Shown here: positions 1 to 12,000 of the stretch, piece by piece
Layout of the letters: the number at the start of each line of letters is the position of its first letter
How positions within the stretch are numbered: position 1 is the stretch's first letter
Source of the DNA: Nectonema munidae
Taxonomy: Eukaryota; Nematomorpha; Nectonematoida; Nectonematidae
Assembly: GCA_030549495.1 (NCBI GenBank)
Contig: JAUIRK010000884.1
Span: 620,001 to 684,000, forward strand
Length of the DNA stretch: 64,000 nucleotides
Direction: 5' to 3'
Position numbers and translations under genes: made by a program
The notes under the pieces: model-generated
What the model saw: the letters and a program-made list of their open reading frames with translations, nothing else
What the model was told of the DNA's origin: nothing
Database searches by the model: none

Positions 1-2600
1 TACACAACACAGACATACACACTCTTAACAAAAGCATTCAACAAGCTGGCAATTTATACATACCGAAAGGAAATATCCAAAATCACAAAAAACACAAACC
101 CTTACCTTATGACATCAAAACACTTATCGAGAAAAGAGACACATTAAGACACCCCAACTTCAAGAACCAAGAAATACACACATTAAACAAACTCATATCA
201 CATAAAATAAATAAACATAAACTTGACCTTTGGCAAAAACTTATTTCATCTAACTGGTCACACAAAACTAACACACAAACATATTGGAACACGATCAAAA
301 ACCTACAGAATAAAAAATCACACACCGATATAAATCGAAACATAAGTTTCAATGGAAAAACGAAAACAAACAACACAGAAATAGCAGAAGCGTTCAACAA
401 GCAATTCACAAACATCCTACCAAAGCAAACCAACAAAACACTCAAAATATCAAATAAAACATTAAATCAACTGCCTAAGACTCACATAACCATTAACGAA
501 AAAGACGTATCAGAGGCACTTCATAACGCAAAATCTAGTAAAGCTCTAGGACCTGACAACTTAACAAGTATACATCTTAAACACTTAGGTCCAACTGCTA
601 TCTCCCTATTAACACGCATTTTTAATTTAGCTATTAACACCAACACAATTCCACATATTTGGAAAACGTCACGTGTTATCCCTATTCCAAAACCAGGCAA
701 AGACAAAACATAAGATCATCATATCGTCCTATTTCTCTGCTTTCTCCAATCATGAAATTATTAGAAAAAGTTATCCTCAAAAACATACAAAAGGACATTC
801 CCCACATCGAACATCAAGATGGTTTCAAAAAATGTCATCAAACTACCACAGCACTACAGACGCTACACAACATCATTGCCAGCGGATTTAACACCAAAAA
901 ACCTTTTCACCGCACAATTACAGCAACACTTGATCTAACTTCGGCATTTGACACAATTAACATCAACCTTCTCATTCATTAAAAACACTACCATTAATGC
1001 TCAATACATTAAGTTTTTAGCAAACTACTTACGTGGAAGATACTCGTACAAAGAGTACCAAAACAGTGAATCCCCCATAAGACACCCACATTCAGGCGTT
1101 CCACAAGGTAGTTCACTTTCTCCTATTCTCTTTAACATTTACATGTCAGACATACCAACATCAAACAACAATCAAATAAACCTAATCACATATGCTGATG
1201 AGTTACCATAACATCAACAAACTCAAGTACCGAATTAGCTCAAGAAAACATTCAATCTTATTTAAACAAGATAAACAACATATGGCTAAAACAAAATGAT
1301 TTAATAATCAACACAGCAAAATTTCAATCAACACTTTTCACCCAAGCAAACACAGAACAAAACACAAAACTCAATCTTACTATTGGCAAAACATTATAAA
1401 CACTAACAAAACCCAAAAATATTAGGATTAAAATTCGACCCCAAACTCACATACAAGCACGCGCAAAACACTCACGAAAAAGCAAACAAAACTGTAAACA
1501 TTATTAGAGCATTAACTGGCACAAAATGGGGGAAAAACAAAGAAATTCTCATCAATGCCTACAAAACTATTACACGACCCATACTAGAATATGGATCCAC
1601 AATATGAGGATCTGCTATATCTCACACTAACTTGAAAAAGTTACAAATAATTCAAAACAAAACACTGCGTTTAGCAACAGGTAAACACCGTGGACACTAA
1701 CATACAACATCTTCACACAGAAACATCCACACTTCCTCTTAAAGAACACATTAATTTACACGCGTCTAACTTGAGAGCCAAAGCAGCACAAAAACATCAC
1801 CCATTAAACAAGTTCTACCTCGCTCAAAAAGCACACAGGCACATGAAAAATACTAAATTTCAAGACAACGAACTTATCTTTTATGACACATGTCAAAACA
1901 AAGAAGACCATCAAAATCAAACATGCGTCTACAAAGCAATACACACACAAGCGGTAACCGACTATCTCTCCACACTCAAACATAACAAGCTCATAAATAT
2001 TCCTCCACGAAAAATCGACACATATAAAGAAACACTATCAATTAAATTAAGACATACACTTGCTCAACTTAGAGCCAACAAGTCACGATTGCTCCGTGAA
2101 TACCTTCACAAGATAAATCCAAAAACACATACAAATCCACTCTGTCCAGTTTGCAATCAACACCCACACAACACTCATCATTTATTTAACTGCCCACACA
2201 TTTCACGACACTCAAACCCATTCACTTATGCTCAAAGCCATGCCAAATAGTTAACCGACTTACTTTGTGTGGAAACCGTTTAGCAGAAGCTTGGATCTAA
2301 CTCATTTACATGTATTATATATCATATTATTATTATAAATAGCTATATATTATTTCTAGCCATATGTAGAAGCCTTCAAAAAGCCAGCAGTACCTCATGG
2401 TGGATTTTACGCGTTGGCTGAAATTACACTGGTTTATCGCTACTGCTGCGAAAGTGTAACAAAATTCTACACTTTTCCCTGAGAGTATTTGCTTTTATGG
2501 TAATACCCTCTCAGGGTTTAAACAATGCCTTGTTTTGAACTGATTGATTATACTCATATAAAGATAGTATAATCTAGGGGCTAACAACAACAACAACAAA
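1..2600 (+). mobile_element. LINE (Jockey/I-like), 3' part with reverse transcriptase and C-terminal zinc knuckle
   Basis: The 5' end lies outside the window. Plus-strand frames give the linker before the RT, then the RT fingers around 500-700 (KALGPDN, IPHIWKTSRVIPIPKPGK), RPISLLSP near 720-760, LDLTSAFDT near 930, GVPQGSSLSPILFNIYMS near 1095-1150 and the catalytic YAD motif near 1190. The C-terminal part is open at 1690-2250 and ends in a zinc knuckle (CPVCNQHPHNTHHLFNC). The 3' UTR runs to about 2600 and ends in a (TAACAA)n-like tail, as in Jockey/I-clade elements. At least two stops or frameshifts break the frame, one of them right after the YAD catalytic residues, so this copy is dead. 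The clade is judged from motif style only. Confidence 0.85.
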
Positions 2601-3367
2601 ACCAAAGATTTTAATCCGTGTTCATTTCATACTCAATTAATTTGCAATTTTTATCAAGAATCGAAAACAAATTTGAAGGATCTAAATTCTAAATCAGTTC
2701 ATAATTGAGTGTGATTATAGAGCCAAAATGCATGGCTAGGCGTGTTTAATGAGACCCAAATAAATCAACTTTTTATACACAAATAGTATGCATGCATGTA
2801 TTGAATCTGGTAGATTTCTCTTCTAGGTTGTCGTTTAACTAATCGATATTTACATTGTAGTGGAGAAATTTGAAGATTGCAGAAATCAAAAACCTCATTC
2901 ACTTTTGTGAGCAACAGGAAAAAGAAAAGAGTTGGACACGAAGTAATAATAGCATGTGATGTTGGTGTCCAAACAATAATTGGTTCACATTTATAAATAA
3001 AGATTTTCAATTTTTTATATTTTTTGCGATATTCTTAAAAATGTTTTTCATATCACTAATGAGAGAGAGTGCCGTTTTTTGCTTTTTTAAACAAAAAGGT
3101 AAATCGTTCAATCCACAATATTTTGCATATAATTGATAATGTTTAGATCAAGTAGCATTTTCTCACACCTACTACTTTCTAGGCATTAAAATTAGATGAT
3201 GCTCAGGCACACCATCACCATACCGTCATTTCCAATCCTCTCTTCTCCGTATCTTTTCTTCACTCTCACGCTTGAGTGACATCTGCATACTTCCCTCACA
3301 CTCCTTTTTTCTCGAGCACCTGCATAACTCCTGACGTGCAATCGATCTTACGCTTTCTCCAGTTCAA
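2601..3367. other. no gene seen
   Basis: AT-rich spacer between two LINE remnants. Short frames on both strands show no motif, and I see no end repeats. Confidence 0.5.
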
Positions 3368-3729
3368 TTAAAACGATGTGTAATTCTTTCTCCATCCTTT
3401 TTCATAAATTGTCAAAGCAAAAAGTGTATCCACTCTTTCTCTTCCTGGTTTAAAGCCAAACTGTCCATCTCCAATGTTTACCTCATTTCTCAGCCTACTT
3501 TCAATAATCTTCTCCGATATCTTCATCAGTTTAATATCTCCGTAGTTGCCACAGTCCTGAACATCTCCTTTACCTTTAAATATAGGAATAAGCAAACTTT
3601 TTCTCCACTCTTCTGCAATTTTTCCCTTGCTAAATATTTTATGTAGCGGATACCTACTTCCTCTTTTCCAAGACTGTCCCATACCTCAACTGGGATCTTA
3701 TCAGGTTCTGTAGCTTTTCTATTTTTCAT
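3368..3729 (-). mobile_element. RTE-like LINE fragment, reverse transcriptase
   Basis: Minus-strand frames carry ATEPDKIPVEVWDSLG, EEWRKSLLIPIFKGKGD, CGNYGDIKLM and GQFGFKPGRERVD. These are the fingers and first palm motifs of RTE/BovB-type reverse transcriptases, where the usual form is GDxxxCxNYRGI followed by QxGFxxGRxTxDAI. Two overlapping frames are needed to cover it, so there is a frameshift. The piece stops before the catalytic motif. Its C-terminal counterpart lies at higher coordinates (4050-4480), which is upstream on this strand, so the original order is lost. Confidence 0.75.
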
Positions 3730-4049
3730 CTTCTGCTTGCTCTACTTCAGTGACCTAGCCAGAATTTTTTCTTAGGGGGTGCTGAAAAATTACTGAGAAA
3801 AATAAGATAAGTTTAATCCATACTTAGATTATCTCTTATAAATATTATATAATTCTGTAATGATTTTTTTGACATAAAAATTTTGACTGTTTAAAATGTG
3901 GTCTCCTTTTATTTGAAATTTTTTTTATAAATAGTTCTATGTCAACTTCCTTTGTGTATTCTTTCATAAATGAAGAATTATGAAGATTTTTCTGGATGGC
4001 GTCATGGATCTTCTTTTTCTTCTTCTACACCTTGTCCCCAAGTTGGGGG

Positions 4050-4480
4050 TCGGTGGCCATGATCTTGAGCCTCCATTTTCCTCTATCATCAGCATCACCT
4101 TGTTCTAACCCGAGAGTGTGTATTTTTTCCAAGAGCGCATCTTTTCATCTCTTGCAAGGTCTTCCCCTTTTTCTTTTGCCCCACTACAGTCCCATCAAAA
4201 GCTTTTCGAACGATGTTCTCTTCTTTTCTTCTTAGTATATGTCCATACCACCTTAGTTTGCTTCGTTCTACAACACTTAAAACACTAAAGGTCACTAGGC
4301 TACGTCTCCTAACTTCTTCATTTTTTATGTGACCTTTCAACGATATTCCTAGCATTTTCCTCAACATATTCAATTCTGCTGTGGCAAACTTTCTTTCATC
4401 CAGATGCTGAAAATGCCGAGCCAGGGAACAAGGTTATGCTCTTGTCCCCCACGAAATGTCTCCTGCGTCTCGTAAAGCCT
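4050..4480 (-). mobile_element. RTE-like LINE fragment, C-terminal region
   Basis: Minus strand reads ERKFATAELNMLRKMLGISL, IKNEEVRRRS and LRWYGHILRRKEE, the well known C-terminal stretch of RTE-like pol proteins (typically MLRWMLGxxxxDxIRNExIR followed by RWYGHVxRR). It is truncated on both sides. The order relative to the RT piece at 3368-3729 is the reverse of that in an intact element, so either two copies or an internal rearrangement is involved. Confidence 0.7.
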
Positions 4481-4787
4481 CTTGCAGTGAATCTCTAGAT
4501 CTGCCTTCCCCTGGCGGAGTTGTTTCAAACTAAACGATCTAGAGGTGAAAAGCGAATTGGTAGGCGCTCAAACCTACAGCTTCGGGGAGAGCATGCTCAT
4601 TAGCCTTGGCTGGCAGATGTTCTGGGAGGGAGCAACTCTGATTTCAAACTACCGCTGCCTTGTGTGTATAGCTTTGGAGTAAGCAAAGGCCAAGGGTTTC
4701 CAGCCGCTAAAACAAAATGGTTGGCGTCAAAAAGAGCATCCGGCTATAAAACTACGTTTCAATTAAAATGCCATAGATCTTCTAAGA
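4481..4787. other. moderately GC-rich segment, origin unknown
   Basis: This segment is clearly richer in G and C than its surroundings. It may belong to the neighbouring RTE-like repeat, but I recognise no coding motif in it. Confidence 0.35.
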
Positions 4788-5900
4788 CAGTGATTCTTCA
4801 ACTTTTTTGACGATTACCCCTTTTAGCTTACTTCAAAAATTTCATTACCCCCTTTCTATCCAAACATTTCAATGAATATTTATCACTCCTTAATTTTGAC
4901 CCCCTTACCATCCACTTGGCCCATGATGTATATAATATGCTTAAAGATTTATATGTAAAATTTCAAAAAACAGAAAAATACATTTGAAAAAGAAAAATTT
5001 TTACTAAATTAAATTAATGAGAATTATGAATTTGTTTTTTAGAGGTGAGTAGATCAATTTTGGGCTCTGTTTTGCTCAGAGCACATCTAATATCTGCTTC
5101 AGCCTCGAGTTTATTCCTAGCCTTGGATTTTATGAGCAATAGACTCGAAAAAGCACTTTCACAAAGATATCTTGAAGAGTATGGAATTAATATTTTCAAG
5201 GCAAATTTGGAAACCTTCGGAAAAATGGGTATCATTTTGCCCAAAAGTTTGTAATGTTCAGATTTTTTTTTCTTGAAATTCTTCCTTTGCCGAAGTGTTA
5301 TTGATGAGTTCCAGAAATTCTTCTTGAATACATTCGGGAAGATCATCCACAGCACAACAGTGAGGGTTTCTGGCGAGTTTGACGTGTGTGCTTTCTTCCT
5401 CTCCAATCTCAAAGAAATGATACTTAAACTCGCTTTGTAGCATGTTTAAATGATCGACAATATCCTTTTTTCGATTATTATCTGAGAACTCAAGGGTGTT
5501 ATCATTAAAAACTCATTAAGACGATGAAATAAGCCGACTCTCCCTTTTCTACTTTTCTTTTCCAGAAGGCAAGTTTTTCGAGAAAGGCTTTGATCGCATC
5601 AGTGTGCATAATCGGGTCCTTGCATTTTTGACGGTTAAGCAAATTCAAGGCTTCAAAAAAATCCGCTAAGTAGGTAGGCAAGATCGAGTTTGAAGGATCC
5701 CTGAACATAATCCAATAATTTTTTTCTGAGAGAAACACTTTGATTTGATCGAACAACTCAAAAACACGGTCAAGAACATTTCCTTTTGATAACCATCGAA
5801 CAGAAGTATGAAAAAGCAAGTCTTGATGATTGGAGTCCATGTCTTGACAAAAATTTTGACCCTCGCTTGGCCAATTTTACCTTCCAAGAAAGGCCATTCA
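4788..5900 (-). mobile_element. hAT transposon remnant, ZBED5-like transposase
   Basis: Minus-strand frames carry TSVRWLSKGNVLDRVFELFD (5770-5830) and LADFFEALNLLNRQ, then KNHPHCC-like and LPECIQEEFLELINN segments. The last is the C-terminal dimerisation region (FALKILIPYSSRYLCESAFS, 5080-5180, then ARNKLEAEADIRCALSKTEP). These are diagnostic of the hAT transposases domesticated as ZBED5/FAM200. The plus-strand edge at 4788 reads CAGTGATTCTTCAACTTTTT, a hAT/Charlie-like terminal repeat, so the 3' end of the element is probably at 4788. The BED finger and the 5' terminus are missing. Frameshifts occur near 5250 and 5840. Confidence 0.8.
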
Positions 5901-6711
5901 GGGCCTTGGCGGCCATATTCATTTTATAAAATAATAATAAGGCAACGGTTAGGTAGTTGAAGTCAAAACATACTGTATTCAATATTAAATTAAATTTATT
6001 TTGTAAAAAAACTTCATTTTTGTTTACGAGGGTAACCAAACTATTTAAAAAAATTGCGATGTTTTTTTTAACCTTTTCAGTACTTTTGAATTGAGTTTAG
6101 TTCATAATTTAGTTACACTTTTACGCTCGTCTAGGCTCACTTGTTCTTCATCATATGTGTGAAGAGGATTTACTCTGTGGAGGGAGATATGGAATTGAAT
6201 AGATGTAGAGATTTTATATGTGAGCTAAGATATTTTCTTTCAAGCAGGATATAATCAATCATACGCTTCATATGTTCATTCATCTCTTTCATGTACATGC
6301 CGGAAAGATAAGTGGTAAAACATTGACATTCCGATATCGATTAAATTTTTTTACGATCGCATCATACACTTGCACCATATATAAAAATACTATATCTCTG
6401 CGCTCCCGCATTCTTCTTGAGATGAGGGGAATGATGCGTAGAGCACAAAAATGCTTATTCATTTTGATTTGATACTGATATTGTAAACTTTTTTATGATA
6501 TTATTACACCTTTCACTTTCAATCTTTTTGTATATGCAATCAATACAAAAATAATAAATCCTTCTGTATTACATTTTTATTTTCATTGAAACCAAGCTTT
6601 TGTGTGATAATTTGTTCTAACATAAAAAAGCCAACTTGTGTCTTCTAACCGTAACTGATTTCCATTTCCTCGTGCGACTTATTTTTCCTTCTTCTCCCGC
6701 TAAAGTTATAA
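5901..6711. other. no gene seen
   Basis: AT-rich DNA with short frames lacking motifs. Part may be decayed flank of the hAT remnant to the left or the 5' end of the piggyBac remnant to the right. No TTAA-bounded terminus could be recognised. Confidence 0.4.
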
Positions 6712-8301
6712 ATGTTCTCAAGTTCAGACGTTGGAACTATCTCTTCTGATGGAACAGTATATAGTTTCTCAGTTCCGGAATCAAGAAGAAGACCTTCTGC
6801 AGTCAATATAAGAAACACTTTTTCTCATCCTCCAGGTCCAAATTTAGAAGCCAAAGACGAAGACAACCCGTATTAAATTTGGTCTCTTTTTTTCACGTCA
6901 GAAATTATTAAAGAAATTTTTATCCAAACACATCAATATTTGAAGAGAAATAGTGAAAGATCCTCCAATGTATCTGATCACTTGTTAGCATTCAACGAAT
7001 CTTTTAGCATCGACAAACTTTTAGCATACATCGCCTGTCGTTATGTTATTGAATCCGATTAAAAGATACCTGTTGATAAACTTTATTTATCTAAAACGGG
7101 CTCACATTTTGTAAGAGCGGCTATCAGTAAAAATGATTTTAAGTACATTTCAAGATTTTTACGTTTAGATGATCCTTCTACAAGAAACATTCAAAGTGAT
7201 AAAATTGCTCCAGTAAGGGTGTTCAATGATCATTTCCCGCGTGTCTTTTCAAAGTAAGTTTGTATTCTCACTAAAACTTAGGGACTTTTTACTATATAAA
7301 ATGTTTATTTAGATACTGGATACCCCAAGATTATGCATGCGTTGATGAGCAGCTCTTGAGATTCAGAGGAAACTGTCCAATAAAAGTATTTGATCCTAGC
7401 AAGCCTGGTAAATGGGATATCAAGTTTTATCATTTGAACGTTGCTAGAACATATTATGTCGTGTGCCCGGAAATTTATGCATCAAATCTATATGAAAGAA
7501 CACATTTTTCTGGATGTTAAATAGTGAAAAGGCTCGTCAATTTGTCTATGATTCCAAAAGTACTGGAATAGCATGTGATCGTTTTTTATGGACCATGAAC
7601 TATGCTTATGGGCAAAGGAGCGCAACCTATCAGTATTAGGCACGCTAACTATAAACAAACGATGGGTTCCCCCATTTTTCAAAACCCAACATTTAAAGAG
7701 TTTGCGAATGGGGAGTATGAGTCCAGGACGTCGTACTCTAGTTGTGCCTCTCTTATTGCTTATATTCCTAAGAATCAGGCAACGACAAACTTGTTCTTAT
7801 CATAGAAACTCTAGGACCAAAGCAAAACCTGAATCAATGTTGTGCTACAACAGCTTCAAATCTGGTGTTGATAAATCAAATGCAATGATGCGGGCATGCA
7901 CAACATACAAGACTTCAAGACGATGGCCTATTGCAGTATTCTGCAACTATCTTGATATTGCTGCTCTCAATACTTCTGTAATAATGTTGTGGAACAGACC
8001 GAATACACTATCACGGAAAGTGGAAGGAAAGAACGTATCAAAAACTTTTGCTACTTCTTGCTGAAAACTTTATGAAGATACATGCAAACAGTGTGAGCAT
8101 TCCAAGTGAAGTAAGAACTTTGCTACAAGTTTATGGACATCATAAAGAATACCCTTGTGGTACGTCCCAACCTACTAGAGGTAACTGTGTAACCTGTTAT
8201 CCAACTAAAATCCCAAGAATTTCCCAAGCATGTTCCAGGTGCCGCAATAACATCTGCAATGACCATAAGATCATATGTGAAGCTTGTTTTAACATTTTAT
8301 G
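6712..8301 (+). pseudogene. piggyBac transposase gene, decayed, with one intron
   Basis: The start is ATG at 6712 (MFSSSDVGTISSDGT). The N-terminal domain has RRPSAVNIRNTFSHPPGPN and DKLYLSKTGSHF, then DFKYISRFLRLDD and APVRVFNDHF. A likely intron (GTAAGT after 7254 to TTTAG near 7313) precedes CVDEQLLRFRGNCP, which holds the first catalytic Asp of the DDE_Tnp_1_7 family. Around 7860-7975, SGVDKSNAMMRACTTYKTSR and RWPIAVFCNYLDIA contain the third catalytic Asp. The C-terminal cysteine-rich domain is complete at 8180-8298 (C-x2-C, C-x2-C, C-x2-H, C-x2-C), ending ICEACFNIL. In-frame stops at about 6874 and 7060 and frameshifts near 7520 and 8060 disable it. Terminal repeats with TTAA were not found. 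Confidence 0.88.
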
Positions 8302-8962
8302 AAATAAATTTTGCTTTTCTTTGATAAAACTCACTTGGTAAATACTTTTTTTCATTTTCTGAAAGTATAGGCACTTTTTTAACTTCATAGAGCTTTTTTG
8401 ATAACTTCATATAAATCACATATATCTGTAAAAAAATTTTTTTACATTGTTGCATTTTTGGCACGCTGAAAATATCTAAATGGCCTGCAAGTGACCACGA
8501 GTCACGTTTAGAAAGCTTGATGTAGCGACAACAAAAGAGCATTCTTTTGTGATGCTTAAGGGAATTTTGAAACTTATTCACTTCCCCAAAAAATTGCATA
8601 TGGAATGGATACATTATCATTTATTTAAAACTGAAGAAAGCTCTTAGACAAACTGCTCATTAGAATGAATTATCAAATGTGAATCAAGAAAATATAAAAG
8701 TAAAATTTATTTAAAATTTGTAGACGTAAAATATTTGAACAAAAAATGCTTAATTGTTATGTAAAAAATTTTTTGGAGAAACTTAATGAATCTTTTGCAA
8801 AGTATAATCCAAAGTGCAGAAAATAAGGTAAATATGAGATTGGTTGAACAGGGATGAGAGGAGATAGATGACTTGATGAGGTCTTCTACGATTATTTACA
8901 GTATCGTTGCTCAGTTTATTATCACATTTGTAAAAGTTTAGATGAAGGCAAGTAGTCGAATC
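8302..8962. other. spacer containing the TOX 3' UTR side
   Basis: AT-rich DNA between the piggyBac remnant and the TOX stop codon. It should hold the TOX 3' UTR on the minus strand. I see no other gene. Confidence 0.4.
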
Positions 8963-9011
8963 CTATATCTCTTTGGAACTTTGCTTGCTTACCCAGTCGT
9001 AGAAAACATCT
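8963..9011 (-). CDS. TOX: TOX last coding exon
   Basis: 49 bases: acceptor CTTCTTAG|A (phase 2), then [15 protein letters not shown] and the stop TAG at 8965-8963. Spliced to the exon ending at 9639 it gives [11 protein letters not shown], which corresponds to KHCRDVFLAWV at the C-terminus of vertebrate TOX proteins. The exon is too short to be picked by length; it was found by searching for the missing DVF-x2-WV motif, and its phase fits exactly. Confidence 0.9.
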
Positions 9012-12000
9012 CTAAGAAGAAAGAAAAAGGATTAGTAGGTGCCGATTTCTCATTTTTATTTGTGCTCCTAGTACTGTTGCAAATAGATCTTTACCTGACA
9101 AGTCAAGTGTCACATATAATAGAGATATTTATCATTCCAGAAAAAATAAACAAAATTTGAATTTCAAAATAGCAGACGTGATGTAGAAATTTGATTCATT
9201 TGAAGGACCTGGACTGTCGCATTTGCATGTATGTGAATTTTGAAATGAAAGAAACCAATTTCTTTGATTGTTAAATATGAATTGATGAATGAGTCGGTAA
9301 AATTAATTGCGTCTTTTGAAAGTTTTATTTTTCTTTATTTTTAGGCAATCTAAGTAAAAAGTTCTTGAATATGGGAAAATCCTCTCTCCGGAACGAAAAA
9401 GCCGTGCTCGCTTATCTTCGTATACTCGCGGTTGTATTCGGTTACATCCACTTTTTTGTATCATCTTCCTAGAAGTAGACAGCGGCAACAAAAAGTGCGT
9501 GAGGGTTAAGATCAGGAGTAAACCTAACCCTAACTCGATAACGAAGACTTCTCGCAAAACCCAGGCACGCGTGACATGCACTTATTTTACTTCCGACCTT
9601 GACCGACAACGGGATGGAAAGCGAAGCAAAAGAGATACCGACAATGCGTGACGACACAATCGCTACTGCAGTAGTCCAGGTCCCACTCTTGGCTGGACGT
9701 GCTTGGGTTGGAGCAGCCAGAACGAGAACAAGAAAATCTGCTCGGGGAAGAGGAGGTGTCGCAGGAGTTGCTTGATGAGTGCAGGGTAGAGACGCCATTC
9801 TTGCTCGAGTAGTAGTGCTCTGCGTCGCAAGCCTAAATAACAAAAGGTTGTCAAAGTGGTTTCAAAGACGCAGAAATCCACGTCTTTTCATCCATTTCAA
9901 AAGCTTCCAAGTAAATTCCATGCTGTGCTAATCAAGGACTTTAGTTTTTAACAAGGTATTGTTCGTCAAAACATCACCCGCTTTTGCTTCAACTCGCAAC
10001 AATCTTTACTGTGTATTCATTCATATGGCTAAAAAGTATTCAATCTCGAAAACCTTTAATTCGAAATGGATACTTTAAGCACTAATAAACATTTATCCGT
10101 AAAAAACATCTCATATTTGAATTACAATTAAATATTTACAATTTTAGCTGAAAATATTTTGTCAATTCAATACATCGCGATAAAAATTAGCATACATGAA
10201 GTAAATACACTTTTTCCAAGGCCACAATCGAGGATATGAAAAGAATGTTATGGCTAAATTTAAAAAAATAGATAAATCTAGCAGTGCTCTTCAAGGCAAT
10301 TTATATATTTATCAGAGACTCTCTCTCTCTAATACTTTACGGATTCTATTAATTTTGTTCTTAAGAGTATGCAAATAGTTTCAGAGAAATCATTCTTGAT
10401 CTCTATAGAATTGGTTTAAAAAGCATCTCGCAATCAGTTGAAATTTTTAGAGTGCTCTCAATGATGCGTTTTTCAGATGTTATAGCTCACTCCAAACAAA
10501 GTGCATTTAAAAATGGATACTCGTCCTTCTTGTAGCAAAGATGACATTATTTACTTCCTTTTTCTACTTATTATTTCTGAACTCTAGGCTTTAAGCTAAG
10601 TAGATATCAACTTTAGTTTTAGATTCTAAAATTGTGCAAACATGTGTTTAAGATGTAAGTAAAGCTTCATAATATCTTATCAAACTCTAAATATTTTCCT
10701 AAGTAGGGAAAATGCATTCATTGTAGAATCAGTTCAAGCTTTGGCATTTGTGCCAGTCAATGATGTTGCTGATACCTTCAATGAATTTAGATGATGAAAT
10801 TGATAAAAAAATCTTTCCTTGTTCTTAGCTATTTTGAAGCAACATGAATTCGTCTCATTCAACGTGGAAAACCATTTATTCAATTTAAAAATGTGGAATG
10901 TTTTTGAAAGAACTCTACTTTTTCCCGCATACTCTTCCTTACCTTCAAAAGAACACACGCTCTTATAACAAGCATACTTTTCTTGTGATAAAGTGCAGAC
11001 TCTTTTTTCTCTATTTCTCAATCTGTGCTGATCTCTTACAAGCAAAGGCCACGTTTCCTAACCATAAACAAGCGCAGGACGAACAGAGCTATCATAGATT
11101 TTATTTTTCGCATTCAAAGGAATTTCTTTTGCTTTTAAGGCACCATCAAGCTCTCTGAAACGCCCCATTCGCTTGTCAAGTCAGTGTCGTCCAATTGCGG
11201 CCCGCGACCTCATTTAAAGCATTGTGCATTCTGGCATCCTTTGAATGGGAGTAATATAAAGAAAGACACGATTATAGACTGCTTTCACTCATGAACCCTA
11301 GCTTACATTAGCTATTGAAAATTCCAATCTTGACATTTTAACCTGCTTTACATTAAAATATAAAAAGCTTTTAACTATTCTCAAGGTGAATGCTACAGCA
11401 TTTATGAACTTTACATTTTTGAACGTCAGAAAAAATTGAATTTACACCTACACCGAACGGCCATTTTCCTGAAATTTCTTCTAACTTGATATTACGTTTT
11501 GATGTTAATATTTTAGTTCTGTCGTGAATAGCCTTTAAACTTTTATTCTCTAATTTTTCGTACCACCTTTTCAGCTTTGTTGTTTGTTTTTCTTCCGACT
11601 TTGCGATCAAAACGTACTCCTCTACTCTATATTAAGAATGTTTGTTGGATCAATTCGTAAACTTCTGATAACTTGCGACATGATAATTATGAAAAGCAAG
11701 GGCACATGCTCTGGATGTAGACCCACTCGGAGATTAAACCAATTGATGAATTCGAATTTCATCTTAACGCTACTACACTCTCCCAATGTCAATAAAGCGA
11801 GGAGCCAAAGTTCTTGCTTTTTCTTATAGAACTTTCGTGCATCTGTCTCACTGTAAATAATGAATGCATCAACTGTTCCAACCACACTCCTAAATCTAAA
11901 TTGCATATCAAATTCTATTTTTCTCTCTGATTCTTGTCTAGCATCCGTTCTCCAATTTTAAAAGCACTTTGTAGAAACTGTTCTTTAGACCAGTGTTTCC

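Noticed and set aside
107-445. 112-codon hydrophobic minus-strand frame
   Set aside because: Antisense shadow of the plus-strand LINE.
9520-9540. GGGTTAGG-like telomere motif
   Set aside because: Only about two repeats; similar short runs occur by chance elsewhere in the window.
9469-9881. Two long minus-strand frames (124 and 72 codons)
   Set aside because: They are shadows of the TOX exon at 9639-9832, whose correct frame is the third one.
11371-11906. Minus-strand frames of 79 and 94 codons
   Set aside because: No recognisable domain or splice context; possibly old repeat.
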